From NCBI GenBank assembly GCA_947179485.1, contig OX359249.1, positions 36,008,250 to 36,072,249 on the forward strand: a stretch of 64,000 nt of DNA. The letters are read 5' to 3'. A program made the position numbers and the translations under genes. This DNA comes from Allacma fusca (lineage: Eukaryota > Arthropoda > Collembola > Symphypleona > Sminthuridae). Position 1 is the first letter of the stretch; each line of letters begins with the position of its first letter. Shown piece by piece: positions 40,292 to 51,453 of the stretch. The notes under the pieces were generated by a model that saw only the letters and a program-made list of their open reading frames with translations, made no database searches and was not told the DNA's origin.

Positions 40292-43200
40292 CCTTGATTA
40301 CTCAGACACAAGGGAATTACGGAACAAATTAAAATACCTTCATGCCACGATCCTCTCTGTAAAGACTGACTTCTCCTGACCTGTATGCAAAAATCTTAAA
40401 AATGCAAGTTTAATTAAATTAATTATCTTTTCCCTAACTAGCTCAGAAGCTGCCAAAGTAAAATATATGATGATCCTGAAACCCGTCAGGTTACCTCGGA
40501 ATGTATCTCTGGTGTATACCAATTCTCTACTGACAAATCTCACACCAACAAAAAAAAATCAGAGTAGATACATAGGACTCAGACGTTTTTAAAAGTTGCT
40601 AGCCCTCATAGCAATTTAATTGCAATGATTTATTTGGCTGGCTTAATGTATACATATTTTTTATCAAGACAAAAAAAACCCAATCTATATAGAAACTTGG
40701 TAGAGAGGTATCTACTAACAAGCAAATGATTTGGTTATCACAAGGCAGTCGATCAAGTAAATCAAAAGTTTTTTCCTCAATTTTCCCTACTGTAGTTAAC
40801 TTGAGACATTAATCAATTTCAACCATGGCTTTTAACTGTTCTTTTTCTCCACCATCTCCTATGAAGGTACAGTTTGCTCAAAAAATAAGTCTTAATTGTT
40901 TAACTTGATGGTAAACAAAGACTACGCTGTATGCTCATGTACCTCATCAATTTAGTATAATCAGGATGCGAAATGGGAATCAGAATGCAAATTACAGAAG
41001 ATACAGTGCAGTGGCTATATGCTTCAAGGGAAGAACACCTTGTTCAAATTGCAATAATTCCAAATTACAGTAAAAGCAAACTCAATGGAATATAAAGCAC
41101 GCATACTTAAAGTATGTACGAACTGTTGCACGTCCGTTGCGTATTTTTTAAACATATGCTTTACTGAGGGTCAAATTTGACATTGTTGGTTCACACGTAC
41201 GGGAGTACGGCGTGAGAAAGTGGTCGGTCAGTAAATATTATTACATTGTAAACGTTCAATATATTATCAACATTTTTTTTACTTCATCTTTTTCTCTTCT
41301 TCTGAGCAAAGCCCATGGAGGTAGATTACAAGAACTCGCTTCATAGGGAATACGTCGGAATGTATGTATTTCACTCGTATAATTTGTTCGTCCTTTAAAG
41401 GATAATATCTGTTATTATTTTTTTTCTCTCTCTCTCTCTCTCTCTGATATCTTTCTGAATTACAACCAATTGCTCGAGAATAATGTCGTTGGATGGAATA
41501 AAATCCTTACTCTATAGGGCCAAGTTGATTGAACAATAATGGCAACAACAATAACTACCAGGACCTGTCAACTCAAGAATTAAATGGAGGTAATAAACCA
41601 TGCACCTATCTTGTGATAATACCATTGCCTTCACGTATCCGTGGGATTTACAATGTCATAGTTGTACGTGATGGGTTCTTTGAGCAATACCACCCCGCAG
41701 TAAAGTTCCGGTTGACCTGAAATACTAGAATTGAGGTACAATGCAATATAAACTGAGCAAGTGCTTACCGATGTCACCGGAATTCCCCAGTGTGCTTTGC
41801 TGGGCCTGCCTTGAAAGTCGCATCAGTGTGTCAAGGTATAGTGACGAAGCGGCAGATGCACCTGTAAGGGGAAAAAATATCGTAAATTATAGCAATTACT
41901 TTTGTTGAGCATCTAAATATTTACTTTGTATCATAACAGATTTGAAAGCCTGAAATGAATATAGTAGCGTCCCGAGAAACAAGGGCTATATTCTCTTCCC
42001 ATGAAACAGAATTAATGTGACTGTCCACGGATTGAAAGTCACAATAATTGCGGGCTGAAAAAATGTTATGCACCTTCATTAAGAATATTCTTAGGACTGT
42101 AATGCGGACTTGGTAGAAAGTTCTCGTTTTCATCTGCCAAGTCTAATAAATGATGATGGTTGGAAAGAATACGAGAAAAAATTCTCAGCACATTTTGCCA
42201 AATTTGGCTCATACATACAATCAATATCAGGATCTCCTAGCTTTAAAATCCTTTGTATGTATGCACATGTCCACCAAGCCCAGCTACGAATGCGGGGAAT
42301 GTTTGCATGGTAGTGGCACATGGCACAATTTATTCAAGTACATAGGAACATTAGGGTGAGCATTATGATGAGGCACAAGTTGGGAGGGCCTTTCCAGCTT
42401 GTGATGGCAGTTTCCAAATGTTCAGATATACATAGCAAGTATAAAGAAGAGTTTAATAAGTAGGGAGAGAAAATTCTCAATTGTTTCTTGCACAACAAAC
42501 GTTTATTTGTAAGCCTCACGACCTTCTTTATTGAGTAAGAGCGTCAGGAAAATATTGAACCAAGACCTTCACTTCTGTAAACATACTAGGGTTGTATATT
42601 CACAAATACTAGGGATGTTCCCCATCGAATGTTGCAAGTTGACTCGGAGGATGAAAAACAGAAGAAGTGGGAAAAAAAACGGCAAACCAAAGACTAAAAG
42701 GCAAATACTTCAGAAGAAAATCAGGCATCAGGTTGGAAACTCCAATGGTAGTAATCTATCTGTTATCTCACATGGAGAATCTTTTTTTTTGTCTTCCCCG
42801 TGAAACTTTTTCAAGGAACCATTGATAGTTTTGAGTGCGGGAGAAGGGGCACCCCAGGGTAACTTTTACTTCACTTTATTTCACATTTCCCAAGTTTTCC
42901 ATCAAATTCTATGGATGCTTTTCTTGACGCCTGGCAGCTCAATTTAGAGCCAAATGTCTTTCTCTCCCTTATTCCATTTTCACACTACACACACACACAA
43001 AGCTTTCTTTCCATCAATTTCATTCCTCCTTGAGTTGGAATCTCTCAACCCTCGGTTTACGGCTTTGAGTCCAACTGCAGTGATTTCTGGAGCCCTGCTC
43101 TCCTGGAAACTTTGTAGGAAATCTCACCGTTCATTGAACTGGTCATAAAATTTGTAGTGGCTTTTGTTTAAAAACCAATTTCTTGTTTCGTACAAAAATA

Positions 43201-46200
43201 ATCTGGTTTTGTGTTTTCCTGCAACAGTAATCCCCAGAACCGTTTCTCCTCTTAAGGTGCATAGATTAGTAGCATTCTTAACTTCAACACTGAAGGACTC
43301 TTGAAAAAAGCAGCAAAAAGGATGGCTCACGTTGTAGTCCCATTAATTCTATGCATGACCTTCCACAAACATCCAAAAATGACCTTTCTTACAAATATCA
43401 GATTTAACCACTCCCGCCAACCCTAATAATTACTTTTGTGCTGAGCATCCCTCCATGAGTATTTCACACATCATCCTGATCATGAGGAACAATATCCTCA
43501 TTTGATAACTATTTACTTGGCCTGATGAGGAAAGACAATGCCATGAGAAATAAGGGAGGTACTGAAGCCAATTGTAAATAGCGGGCACATTATTTATCCT
43601 GATTTGTTTTTTCTGGCTTGGCCCTGACAACAACCATAGGATACTATCAGGATGAAAAAAAAATTATCCACTTATTTAACTTGGAGTCATCCCACAAGGC
43701 ACAACCGTGGTTCCTTCCATGTAAATAACCATTCCGAGAGGGTAGCTCCTAACTAGAGTCGTTAACAACTGATGAGAATCATGCCATTTCGAATTAGATT
43801 CTCTCCCTGATTCCAAGATAGCCACCCGGGCTGTGTGCTGTGTGGAATGTTAAGGTTGAGAATTTAGTGGAGCTACTACTACTAATACTACTGCTACTAC
43901 TACTACTACTACTACTTGAGTACTTAGGAACTTGGGGTTCCCTACAGTTTATTTTCTTATGGGCAGAATAGATGCCATTTTTGCTTGTACGAGTGCTCCT
44001 GTCATTATTATTGTTATTATTACTGTTCAAGTTGTTTTTCAAGAAGCCGCACCCTTCGTTTTAATTATTCTGATTTTGCAAGTAATCTCTCATCTTCAGT
44101 GCAGAGATGGAGACTGACAGGGACTTGAATACAATTTATTATTGTGACACTGCAATGAGACTAAAGAGCCATCAATATACATGACATTGCCTTTGCAGGC
44201 TTTTTATTTTAAGCAAGGATAGTTGTCAGACATGTGAGAAGTTGTTTGGTTTGTTGGAAGTCACTAAGTAAGTGTACAAGGTATCGTAGACTTTCACATA
44301 TGTATGTATAATTATTACAACTTACTAGAATTTTCCACACACACACACACACACACACTGTCCTAATAGTAAAGTGCAAGTCCTAAACTATAGGAGCCAG
44401 GTTATAGGTAATCTATTACCTACAGGTCTGTGGGCATGTCCTCAGGAATCAATAATAAAAGTTGGCTCAAATAAATCTGTAGTGAGTTGGGGGAGAAAAA
44501 AAGTACGTCCTGGTATTCATAGCCAAAGATTGTCAGATGAAAATGGAGATTCTGAGTTAAATGTAGGTAATCACAAGAATAAAATTATAAAAATATGATT
44601 GTAGGAATTCTAATAAATCCTCACCTAATTTTACCAAACTTGAATTTTTACAAGACTAAAAGTAGCAAAAGCCTACAGAGGCTGAAAATCCTGTTGGGTA
44701 GCCGCTGTTCTTGAGCACTCTGGGCATACAAAACGAAATTTATGTGCTCCAGTTTTTAAACATGACTAAAATAAAAAGTCACCTGCTGTCAACAGTGTCA
44801 AAACGACTGGCGGCTGCTGGCATCATCGATTACCATTAAAGTCACGCATTGGTATGTATATGGCATCTAATAGCTCTGGTTTCCCTCCCCTGATTACTCA
44901 CTTTTTTCCCAACTCGAACCCACACACATTCAGTGGGAATCAAACGGTTGTTTGTTTACATTGCGGAAGGCATCCTGTAGCAGAGAGGCTGCCTAGGTAT
45001 CAATAACTAGATGGACGTATCCTTCTCCATCCCATGTTCCCAGTCGTAGTGGCAAGGAAATATTAAAGAGTATAAGTCAAGTATAAGTAAATAATCAACG
45101 AAATGGAAAACAAGATCTAGAGTAAGTGGTGGGAATCTAGTTCATTTGCAAAGGTCTTCATGGAACAAGTTACTTTATTATCCTTTTGTAATTTCCATAA
45201 AACTTTGAAACATTGCCGTTACTCCAAGTCACTATTACTTTTTATGGACTAATTCAACGCCTAATATCAATACAGACATACAATAGCCCATAAAAATGAA
45301 TGTCCAACTTTGAAAACCCAATACAAAAAAATTTCAGATTTCTTCCAAAATCCTCCGGAGGAAAGAAAGTTTCATGAAACGCATCAAATATTGTAGTATC
45401 TTCCGTTGCTGGGATGTCATGTCCGCGACAGGATTTTAAAATGTGATTACTATATAAATGAATAATGATCAATTAAATCCCTAGCAAGCTCAAGTACATA
45501 TGTACATATTTCAAATGGATAATTATATATACCCAGGGGGAAAAAATCTACCACAGGCTACTTCAAAGTTAAAGTTAAAATTGATTGCAATTATTGCAAC
45601 CTGCAACTTAATTACATGCGAAAAATACGCCTGCACTGACGGAGAGTGATTTGAACCGCAAGGCTGTCAGTTAAAAGGCAATGACAGATGTCAACTGAGC
45701 GAATCCAAGTCAAAACTATAATTATCTGGAGGCGTGGCTAGAGGATAATTCATCCATTATTTCCCTACGCATATACACTCAAGTAATGTAATGGTATTGT
45801 AATGGTAACTAACACTCGAAGAGTCAAAAAGAAGACGACATCCCAGCACAGATGGAAATAATGAGCCATGAAATTCAACTTAGGCTGACTTGAACTTCAT
45901 GAGCTGTAAATACATCTTGGAGCAATTATCCCAGGAAGGCAATGCAAATTAAACAACTTTCTTACTTTAGAAGGTAAGAATAGTCGTTCCATTTGTTCTA
46001 GAAGCCATTTTCCTTTATCATATTTCCCAGTCACTAATTGGCTTCATGTATAGTTTCCGCGTGTGGTGGGTATAAGTAGATGGGTCTTAATATTAGTTTA
46101 ATTTTATCCTCCACTACATTTACTCCGCCACACATTCGCTCTTTTGTCTTAATGAGTTCCATCTCCATTTGATTTTAATTTACATGTCCCCAAAAAAAAA

Positions 46201-46598
46201 CATACTGGGACTTGAGCATGGCTTTAATTTTTCAATTCCCTCCACTCCCCACGAACACTGTTTATTTATTTTTTCATCCGGACCGCAAAAGACACGGACA
46301 CTACAATTTTCAGGATGTTCATATTCCTTCATCTAATCTACATCATGATGACAAACCAACAATAAACGTGTCAACAATGACTCACGTATATTATTAACTC
46401 ATGCACAAACAAAGATCGAAAATAACTTCATGTAAAAACTACCAACTTGTACGAGAACAAAAAATTCCAAAAGGCACGACTTTTCTTGTATGTAATAATT
46501 TTATTCATCCAATTTAACTTACCATGCAGGGACTTGAGGTAAGCTTTCCCAGTATTGATCATTTGACGCGAAGCTGGGTTGAAGTTTTCCAGGATGTT
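7919..46598 (-). CDS. IRSp53: IRSp53/BAIAP2-like I-BAR and SH3 scaffold protein, spliced, 5' end not found
   Basis: Ten coding exons on the minus strand join into at least about 1,325 residues. In order they encode an I-BAR/IMD helical domain (first about 233 residues), a short Ser-rich linker, an SH3 domain split by an intron, and a long low-complexity tail. In this family the I-BAR dimer binds and deforms PI(4,5)P2 membranes outward and binds Rac, while the SH3 recruits WAVE2, Mena, Eps8 and similar actin regulators at the cell cortex. Seen here: the NxxxLENFNP start of helix 1, the GKAYLKSLHG segment, the basic VKKMRKKSKK patch and the ALTQERRRYGF motif, all matching known family positions without gaps. 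The human protein is about 520-550 residues, so the tail is greatly extended. Exon phases agree except at the entry to the SH3 exon. The initiating exon is missing from what I can recognise. Family assignment is very secure; exact exon borders are inferred from GT-AG signals. Confidence 0.93.
10149..13990 (-). other. IRSp53 intron (3.8 kb)
   Basis: It lies between the Ser/Pro-rich exon and the terminal exon. It contains a (GA) run at 13528-13544 and the compound (TA)n(GA)n tract at 13745-13802. No further exon is recognised, although one cannot be excluded. Confidence 0.6.
13745..13802. repeat. Compound (TA)n(GA)n microsatellite
   Basis: An interrupted TA run is followed directly by a GA run, inside an IRSp53 intron. 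Confidence 0.95.
13991..14705 (-). CDS. IRSp53: IRSp53 second half of SH3 and Ser/Pro-rich region
   Basis: The 715-nt exon has phase 1 in (acceptor aattctcag) and phase 2 out (CAACAG|gtaaca). It opens with DKNKGWQYGENLRTQKTGWF and PVAYTEM, the conserved GWxYGE and GWFPxxYTE strands of the family SH3. It continues with PVPPPMPVAVPLPP (a potential SH3 or EVH1 ligand), a His-Gly repeat (GHGHGHG), many Ser/Thr-Pro sites, and SSNDSGFSNDI, which recalls the DSGF box of MIM/IRSp53 tails. The exon ends IDYSDDEPQHSN. The SH3 assignment is secure; roles for the rest are inference. Confidence 0.92.
14889..15283 (-). CDS. IRSp53: IRSp53 linker and first half of SH3 domain
   Basis: The exon ends in phase 1 at CTCATTG|gtaatg and carries the N-terminal half of the SH3 domain (YAKALYAYLSSGENQLSFLE then GDIIGLIG). 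The ALYxY and acidic RT-loop signatures are visible. Upstream lies a Ser/Thr-rich linker with LRKTKSMDAGEIINL. Two acceptors are possible. The outer one (tttattgcag, exon end 15283) adds an in-frame PRKPGVGNSADDTAS stretch but needs phase 2. The inner one (tttcatcccag, exon end 15225) starts in phase 0 and splices directly to exon G. The 58-nt difference is not a multiple of 3, so the outer acceptor requires a further unseen exon. Confidence 0.88.
15284..16858 (-). other. IRSp53 intron with CU-rich tract; may hide an alternative exon
   Basis: The (AG)15 run at 15400-15429 is a (CU)15 tract on the transcript, about 115-145 nt before the SH3-exon acceptor. The phase conflict at the outer acceptor suggests that a small exon with length 3n+2 could lie here. 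A 15-bp direct repeat containing aaaataatccac occurs at about 15952 and 15983. Confidence 0.5.
15400..15429. repeat. (AG)15 microsatellite
   Basis: A perfect dinucleotide run. On the IRSp53 transcript it reads (CU)n shortly upstream of the SH3 exon. Confidence 0.95.
16859..17050 (-). CDS. IRSp53: IRSp53 I-BAR exon G (C-terminal helix)
   Basis: The 192-nt, phase 0/0 exon (acceptor ttaaattacag, donor ATCCAA|gtaagt) encodes 64 residues. It starts with ALTQERRRYGFILERQASLA and continues with KHYLAFYSKGNSLL, a close match to ALTEERRRFCFLVEKQCAVA in human IRSp53. It ends the I-BAR domain at about residue 233 of the assembled protein. Confidence 0.93.
18376..18392. repeat. (GT)n microsatellite
   Basis: A short GT run within an IRSp53 intron. 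Confidence 0.9.
19893..19916. repeat. (GGAAT)n short tandem repeat
   Basis: About four and a half copies of a pentamer (gaatg/ggaat) in an IRSp53 intron. It resembles the satellite pentamer of other genomes, but the array is very short. Confidence 0.9.
20779..20844 (-). CDS. IRSp53: IRSp53 I-BAR exon F
   Basis: The 66-nt, phase 0/0 exon (acceptor tgatttttcag, donor AAAGAG|gtatgt) encodes VMQTLEEERSKLEAFCDKSI and KE. It corresponds to the QYIDAISNKQGELENYVSDG stretch of the human I-BAR domain. Confidence 0.88.
20845..24990 (-). other. IRSp53 intron (4.1 kb)
   Basis: No gene is recognised. A 138-codon minus-strand frame at 21419-21835 has no family resemblance and is treated as chance. Confidence 0.6.
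24991..25128 (-). CDS. IRSp53: IRSp53 I-BAR exon E with basic membrane-binding patch
   Basis: The 138-nt, phase 0/0 exon (acceptor gtacttacag, donor ATCAAA|gtgagt) encodes 46 residues beginning TEQKKFLMCHKQRMES. It contains VKKMRKKSKKS. The equivalent LKKLRKKSQGSK in human IRSp53 holds the lysines that bind acidic phosphoinositides at the tips of the I-BAR dimer. The join with exon D aligns to the human sequence over 38 residues with no gap, which supports both splice sites. Confidence 0.92.
25129..32322 (-). other. IRSp53 intron (7.2 kb) with two patches of gene-like open frames
   Basis: This is a large intron between I-BAR exons D and E. At 27.05-27.87 kb several adjacent plus-strand frames look gene-like, and at 28546-28818 there is a 90-codon minus-strand frame. 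The rest shows nothing beyond short repeats. Confidence 0.55.
28546..28818 (-). CDS. Possible small intronic gene, unknown product
   Basis: A 90-codon frame starts at ATG ATG ATG and reads MMMRRLGGCWADLEEPDMRN, then a charged stretch (KEKSKEESLIDGECYIVF). Its stop overlaps an AATAAA, and a second AATAAA follows about 25 nt later. Local GC looks higher than the flanks. It would be nested in an IRSp53 intron on the same strand. I recognise no domain and its length is within reach of chance. Confidence 0.15.
   Translation of the reverse strand: MMMRRLGGCWADLEEPDMRNEGKDGRAKGEVDPRIGQGFVHTGDCCNVESNVASIELSDPKEKSKEESLIDGECYIVFASSTPRVPLPSQ
32323..32394 (-). CDS. IRSp53: IRSp53 I-BAR exon D
   Basis: The 72-nt exon is phase 0 at both ends (acceptor gattttgtag, donor ATTCAG|gtaaac). 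It encodes LKAFYVDFLIPLETNLEKDT and RVIQ, matching LKSFHNELLTQLEQKVELDS in human IRSp53. The donor is followed on the transcript by a run of T, which recurs in a similar arrangement at 38.65 kb. Confidence 0.9.
32565..32626 (-). CDS. IRSp53: IRSp53 I-BAR exon C
   Basis: The 62-nt exon has phase 1 in and phase 0 out (acceptor atttcacag, donor AATACG|gtaagg). It encodes SSLMQITEVFKEIHAQQLNT, matching DVLFQMAEVHRQIQNQLEEM in the human protein. It is separated from the next exon by an intron of only 170 nt, while most other introns in the gene are several kilobases. Confidence 0.9.
34590..34631. repeat. (GA)n microsatellite, interrupted
   Basis: A GA run with one gcgaa interruption near its left end. 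Confidence 0.95.
39396..39423. repeat. (CA)n microsatellite
   Basis: A CA run with a single T interruption. Confidence 0.9.
40234..40288. repeat. (TC)27 microsatellite
   Basis: A perfect TC run of about 55 nt, among the longest in the window. On the IRSp53 transcript it reads (GA)n. Confidence 0.95.
41769..41861 (-). CDS. IRSp53: IRSp53 I-BAR exon B
   Basis: The 93-nt exon has phase 1 at both ends (acceptor ccccttacag, donor CATCG|gtaagc). It encodes GASAASSLYLDTLMRLSRQA followed by QQSTLGNSGDI, corresponding to the AAKGYFDALVKMGELA segment of the human I-BAR domain. The Gly codon at its 5' end is completed by the G that closes exon A. Confidence 0.9.
43871..43917. repeat. (CTA)n trinucleotide repeat
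   Basis: About fifteen copies of CTA with a few substitutions, in an IRSp53 intron. Confidence 0.9.
44336..44359. repeat. (AC)n microsatellite
   Basis: A perfect AC run of about 12 units. Confidence 0.95.
46523..46598 (-). CDS. IRSp53: IRSp53 I-BAR exon A (helix 1), first recognised exon
   Basis: The 76-nt exon starts in phase 0 after ..ttacacag and ends in phase 1 at CATG|gtaagt. It encodes NILENFNPASRQMINTGKAY and LKSLH, which aligns directly with TIMEQFNPSLRNFIAMGKNY of human IRSp53. It lacks the first 15-20 residues and the start codon, so at least one more upstream exon must exist. Confidence 0.9.
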
Positions 46599-47029
46599 CT
46601 GTGTAAATGGAAAAAAGATAGAAAAAAAAAAGTTTGTTAGGGCACAACATTTCAAATTTATTTGCATCAGAACGAAAGCATCAAGGTAAAGGAAAAATAA
46701 TGTTTGAGGGAACAAAGGAAAAGGGAGCTGAATTGCACAAGCGGAAAGAAAAGCACGTGTTTAGCGAAAACTTATTCCTTTATACGTAACAGTAATTTAA
46801 GAGATATTCACGCGTATTTAACATGATGTTTTTCTGGCTTGAGTCGAAAAACAACAACTCTTTTCGTCTCATTAGGTCCTACTTAACAGTCAAGTCCTTA
46901 CTGTATGAAATATAGTGGGGAGAAGACATGAAGCTCTCTAGTTAAAAAGGAGCATTTACATAAATATATTATTTAGAAAGCACAGAGAAGACAAATCTAA
47001 AATACTCAAGTCAAGTAACTGTAGAGAGG

Positions 47030-47058
47030 AGGGAGAGAGAGAGAGAGAGAGAGAGAGA
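47030..47058. repeat. (GA)n microsatellite
   Basis: A GA run about 430 nt upstream of the first recognised IRSp53 exon. Confidence 0.95.
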
Positions 47059-48681
47059 CGGACAGAGGAGAAGTTCATAGAAATAATACAAAAGACAGCA
47101 GCCCAGGAGATAATTCAATCCTATTTACTCTAGGAAAATTAAGCGCATTCACATTCTCATGCTTCCCTAAAAAGGTGTTCACATTCTTAAGGCCTCCTAA
47201 GGATACTAAAGATCTCCTTTACGATTCCTATGTTATGCGCCAACTAATTTTATTAAATGGAGACGAGAGGAGACTCTAGTATATACTCCTACTCCTCAAA
47301 TATGCTTGAACAATAAAGAAAATACGAAACAAGTTTGGTTTCGAAAAAGGTAGACAAGACACAATTTTTAAACACTTCTTGCGTTCCATTAAAACATTGC
47401 TAGATTTTATCAAATTTTCCCACCACCTCCGTGTAGAAATATGTGGGGAAGCTTGGAATTCCAATTGGCATTCTCAGACCATTTGATTATTTTGTGCGGA
47501 GTGAGGACTGCACGAGCGAGACCTGGTACCATCATAAAGAGTCTCGACAGTAATTGCCTTGTTTTTGGCTATTACAACTTTTCATATAGCTATAATCAAA
47601 CATTACAGGTTAACCAGTTGTTCACTCTTTGGCAAAATCTTGGGACAAGTCAGGGTTTTGTGGGGAACAAGTCTCGTTGGAAAAATTAATTACAGAATTT
47701 CATGGCAGGAATCGATATGTCGGATGAATTGTGATGAAAGCACATTGAGCGCCACTTCCTTCCACACACGATACAATTATTAGAATTTAGGGAGAGGTGA
47801 TAGGGGAAAATGTATTTACCATCTTAAACGACCTAATGTTTACGTCAACAATGGAAACAGAAAGGGTAAAGAAATGGAAAAACTGCATGACCTGCGCTTA
47901 CTTGTTGCTGTACTATGTATCCAAATATGTACTTAAGTACGGGTCTATATGTAGACATGTATCTGATGCTTTCATGTAATTATGTATCTTATAGTTTAAG
48001 CCGCACTGCCAGGGGAGCTTAAAAGGACATGTGTGTACTCAACTTGCAATCAACGATGAAGAGTCAAAGCGAGACTAGACACTAGACAGTATAATAATCA
48101 AAGTGTTGAAAGTTTGCACTTCATTGTACAAGAGATTCGAGCATCATTACAGTTGGGCTGTACTGGATTGTACTGTAGAGAAGAGTGGGGGAAAAAAACG
48201 GAATCCTCTTCTTGTCCTAGTCCGTCTTTTAATCTCTGCTCGCAAGTGCAAACTCTGAACATTGTTCATGTGAATTATGTTAATTACAGGAGAGTGCACC
48301 TCCCTTTGCTCTCTGCTGTTCCTAGTCTCCAATGGACATGTAAAGGTAATAAGATAAAACTCTTGTAAGAAAAGAATTATTATGTATTTTCAGCCCTTTT
48401 ATCGTAATTACCACTTGGATGCACTTTCCTCCTGCTCCTTACTCTACAATCCAATACTGAAGCTGATTGTGAGTACTTTTGTCTGTGTACAAGGGAGCGA
48501 AGCTTTAACAAGACTCTGATCATGTTTCGTGAAACATAAGATTAAATGCATGATCATCTCTTAAATTCACTTCTTCAGTTTCATCTTCTCACATTAGATT
48601 ATATTTTTTTTCATTTAACTTTCCATTCGGTGGGTGATTCCAATCCTCATCACAGAGAGAGTAAATTCTTTTATTTAATAT

Positions 48682-48689
48682 GAGAGAGT

Positions 48690-48741
<52 letters not shown>
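48682..48741. repeat. (GA)n microsatellite, long
   Basis: About 60 nt of GA with two gtga interruptions near its left end. It is the longest dinucleotide tract seen. Confidence 0.95.
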
Positions 48742-48746
<5 letters not shown>

Positions 48747-51431
48747 AAATACTGGGTTGAGCCTCCATTCCTACTCGTTTGTTTCAGCAGGGAACATAGA
48801 TATCATATGGAGAGAATATTATTCCTCTCAGACTGACCAGATGAGGATCGCTGGAGAACAATTTCTTGCTCATACCCCGCAACCACATTATTTTGATATT
48901 CCTACCAGCTGTCATAATTTTGTTTGTATTTTTTATCGACTCGTCTAAATTTGCTATCGCTCCATATCATCCCTACAGATCTCTCAATTCTCTCTTTTGA
49001 GCTTCTGTTTGAGTTATTTCTTTCAAGGTAAATGTGCGCCTGCATGTTTGCATATACTCTGACAAGAAATACCTGCATGACCATCAAACCACTATGTGTG
49101 CACTAATGAAATTCAGGAGTCTGCAGGTTGTGCAGGGGAGATACAACCTGATAGTATGAGTGTATCTGGACTGTACCTTCAACTCCGAGAATGCTGATAA
49201 ATCCTTTGTATGTCTGTTCAGAACGAAGAGGAAGAAAGTGATGTATATGACAAAAAGAAAAATGAGTATTTGAAAAGCTGTAGTATATTACACTGTTCAT
49301 GGGAACTTTTTTCTACTTTTGGTTTCATTTCATCCAATTGACTCTATTATATGGATCCAGCCAAGTGAGTACCGTTACAAGCGTGTAGTTGAGTGGTAAT
49401 ATTACACATGTTTTAAATATTTATTGAATAATGCAGGAAGGGCACATCCTTCTAACGACAATGACTGTATTTGCGAATATATATATATGTAATTACATGT
49501 AGATACCGCAACACTCGTTCACGCATTGTGCTCATGAGTTTAGAAGTAGCTGTCGTATTGACTCTATTACATATGGATGTATACACACAAATGCAAGGAT
49601 TTTTGTGAGACTTGCACCAGCCAGAATTTTCCCTATGGCACCCACTAATGAATAAGTAATAAATAAATACAAACTGAATGTATAAATTATGATAAAATGT
49701 TAAGTTGGACACCCCGCCGACAAATCCCTTTTACTTCTCTCCTTGTTCATTATACCTTGCATTTTGCAGGTTTCTTCTTCTCTCAATGAAGTTTCCTTTT
49801 TTCTTTTACTACGTACTCCCATAGTCTTATCCAACTGAATAGATGTCAAGTCATGGTTAGGAGTCAAGAGGTAGGTTTTCCCACATAGATTTCTGCCTTT
49901 ACTCCATATCAGAGTAACCTATGTATGAATCCAAGGCGTGCGTTTGCATGCAATCGGACGTAAAGTCCATCTTTCACAATATAAGAGTCAGTACAGACAC
50001 CTATTTACAGCTTCTCTGATTGTGAGTCCACAACTGCCAATACTCAAGTTGTCTCTATCCAATCTCACACGGCAGACTGGGCAGAGGGGTACAGACGTAA
50101 CGTAACGTGCGACAAATGCAAAAAGAAATGCGTTAATGTTCTGTACTGACTGAAGATGCTTCGCAGTAAAAGAATTTTTAGATGAGTTTGGCCTCTGTGG
50201 CTCAGCTGAAGTATCAAGTCATTCCAAAGTTTCCTCTGCATGTTTCCCCTGGGTAGCATCCACCGACGAAAAATAGGGTACTAGAAAGTCCTTTAATAAT
50301 TCACTAACTGTTGTCGTTTGTCGTGCAGTGGAACACACGGCAGGACAAATTTTAAACCCCAACTCCCCCACACTGAACTGTCAGAGAGACTAGTGCGGAA
50401 AAGTATTCATACATACTTGTGTAGCCTGGAGCACTACAGGAGGGTCTCTCCAACATCAAAACAGAGCTTTTGATAAACCTTTCAGAAAATGTGTGTCCGT
50501 TTTTGGCAAATAAATCAGCTATAATAGATGATCTTTTATGTGGCGTACCCAAAAGCAGAAGGAGCTTTCTAAAAAAAAAACTGGGAGCAATCAGCACTAA
50601 TCCAAACTAGGTAACTGGACTAGATTATGTTAAAGTCAGGTGTAAATCCTTCCTGTAATCCCCTATAATTATGTAGTCGAACAAATGAACAGTTTCGGAT
50701 TGAACCAGTCATGCAAGAGGAAGATTTTGACAGAATTTATCGTTTATGATCATTTCAAGCGTTAATTTTCAAAAATTACACTTCTTGTTGAGCACTCTAG
50801 GTAGTTTCCAGCTACACTCAGCAGCAGCTGGTATCCCTGGGATCTATTCTCAGCCCAGTGATCTTCCAACACGAAGATGTTGAATTGGGGAGGAAATCCC
50901 AATCAAAATAAAAAATCAATGCGGTCTAGTGCCAGGTACATGTTAGTTTCATCCCATTAATCATACCTCTGATGTACAGACACTCTGAGATGACTTGAGA
51001 GTACATTTATTACAACCACTAAACACTAGGTAATAAATGTCTGACATTGAACATCTCTCTTGGTAAGTACACAGTAGTCAGTGTGCTGAGCAATATCAAG
51101 CAGGGGACCAATACATATCTATGTCTATATGAAATTTTCGAGTGAAAGAGGTAGGTAAAAATGACCCCGAATTCTCCATTTATGTAGATGTGGGTCAGTC
51201 AGTGTTCATGCGTACGTAACATACATATTGCATATGCGTCTGCCTCCTCTATATATTACTAGTGTAATGACTCGAGAGTGACTAGGTTTTAGGACTGCTT
51301 CATACAACAAGTGCCTGTGTATATGCTCACCTTCTTTTTTTTTTTTTGCAATCACCATAGCATTTATGCCGTTCGGACTTAAATATGAGTAGTGACTAGA
51401 CGGTTGTGTGAATTCCCGCAGCCATTGAGTG

Positions 51432-51453
51432 CACACACACACACACACACACA
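51432..51453. repeat. (CA)n microsatellite
   Basis: A perfect CA run of about 11 units. Confidence 0.95.

Larger units (their letters stand above)
32627..41768 (-). other. IRSp53 intron (9.1 kb)
   Basis: This is the largest intron. It contains (GA)n at 34590-34631, (CA)n at 39396-39423 and 39855-39872, (TC)n at 40234-40288 and 41425-41445, and an exon-D-like patch at 38596-38715. Overlapping frames of about 140 codons on both strands near 39.4-39.9 kb have no recognisable product. Confidence 0.6.
41862..46522 (-). other. IRSp53 intron (4.7 kb)
   Basis: No gene is recognised. It holds a (CTA)n trinucleotide run at 43871-43917 and an (AC)n tract at 44336-44359. Confidence 0.6.

Noticed and set aside
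45630-45670. tRNA B-box-like GGTTCAAATC on the minus strand (also near 61.4 kb and at 32833)
   Set aside because: The T-stem does not pair and no A box or acceptor stem is found at tRNA distance.
50065-50260. CDKCKKKC stretch on the plus strand resembling a C2H2 zinc-finger relic
   Set aside because: Spacing is not canonical, the His pair is missing, and it only reads in frame after removing a 5-nt tandem duplication. Too speculative.
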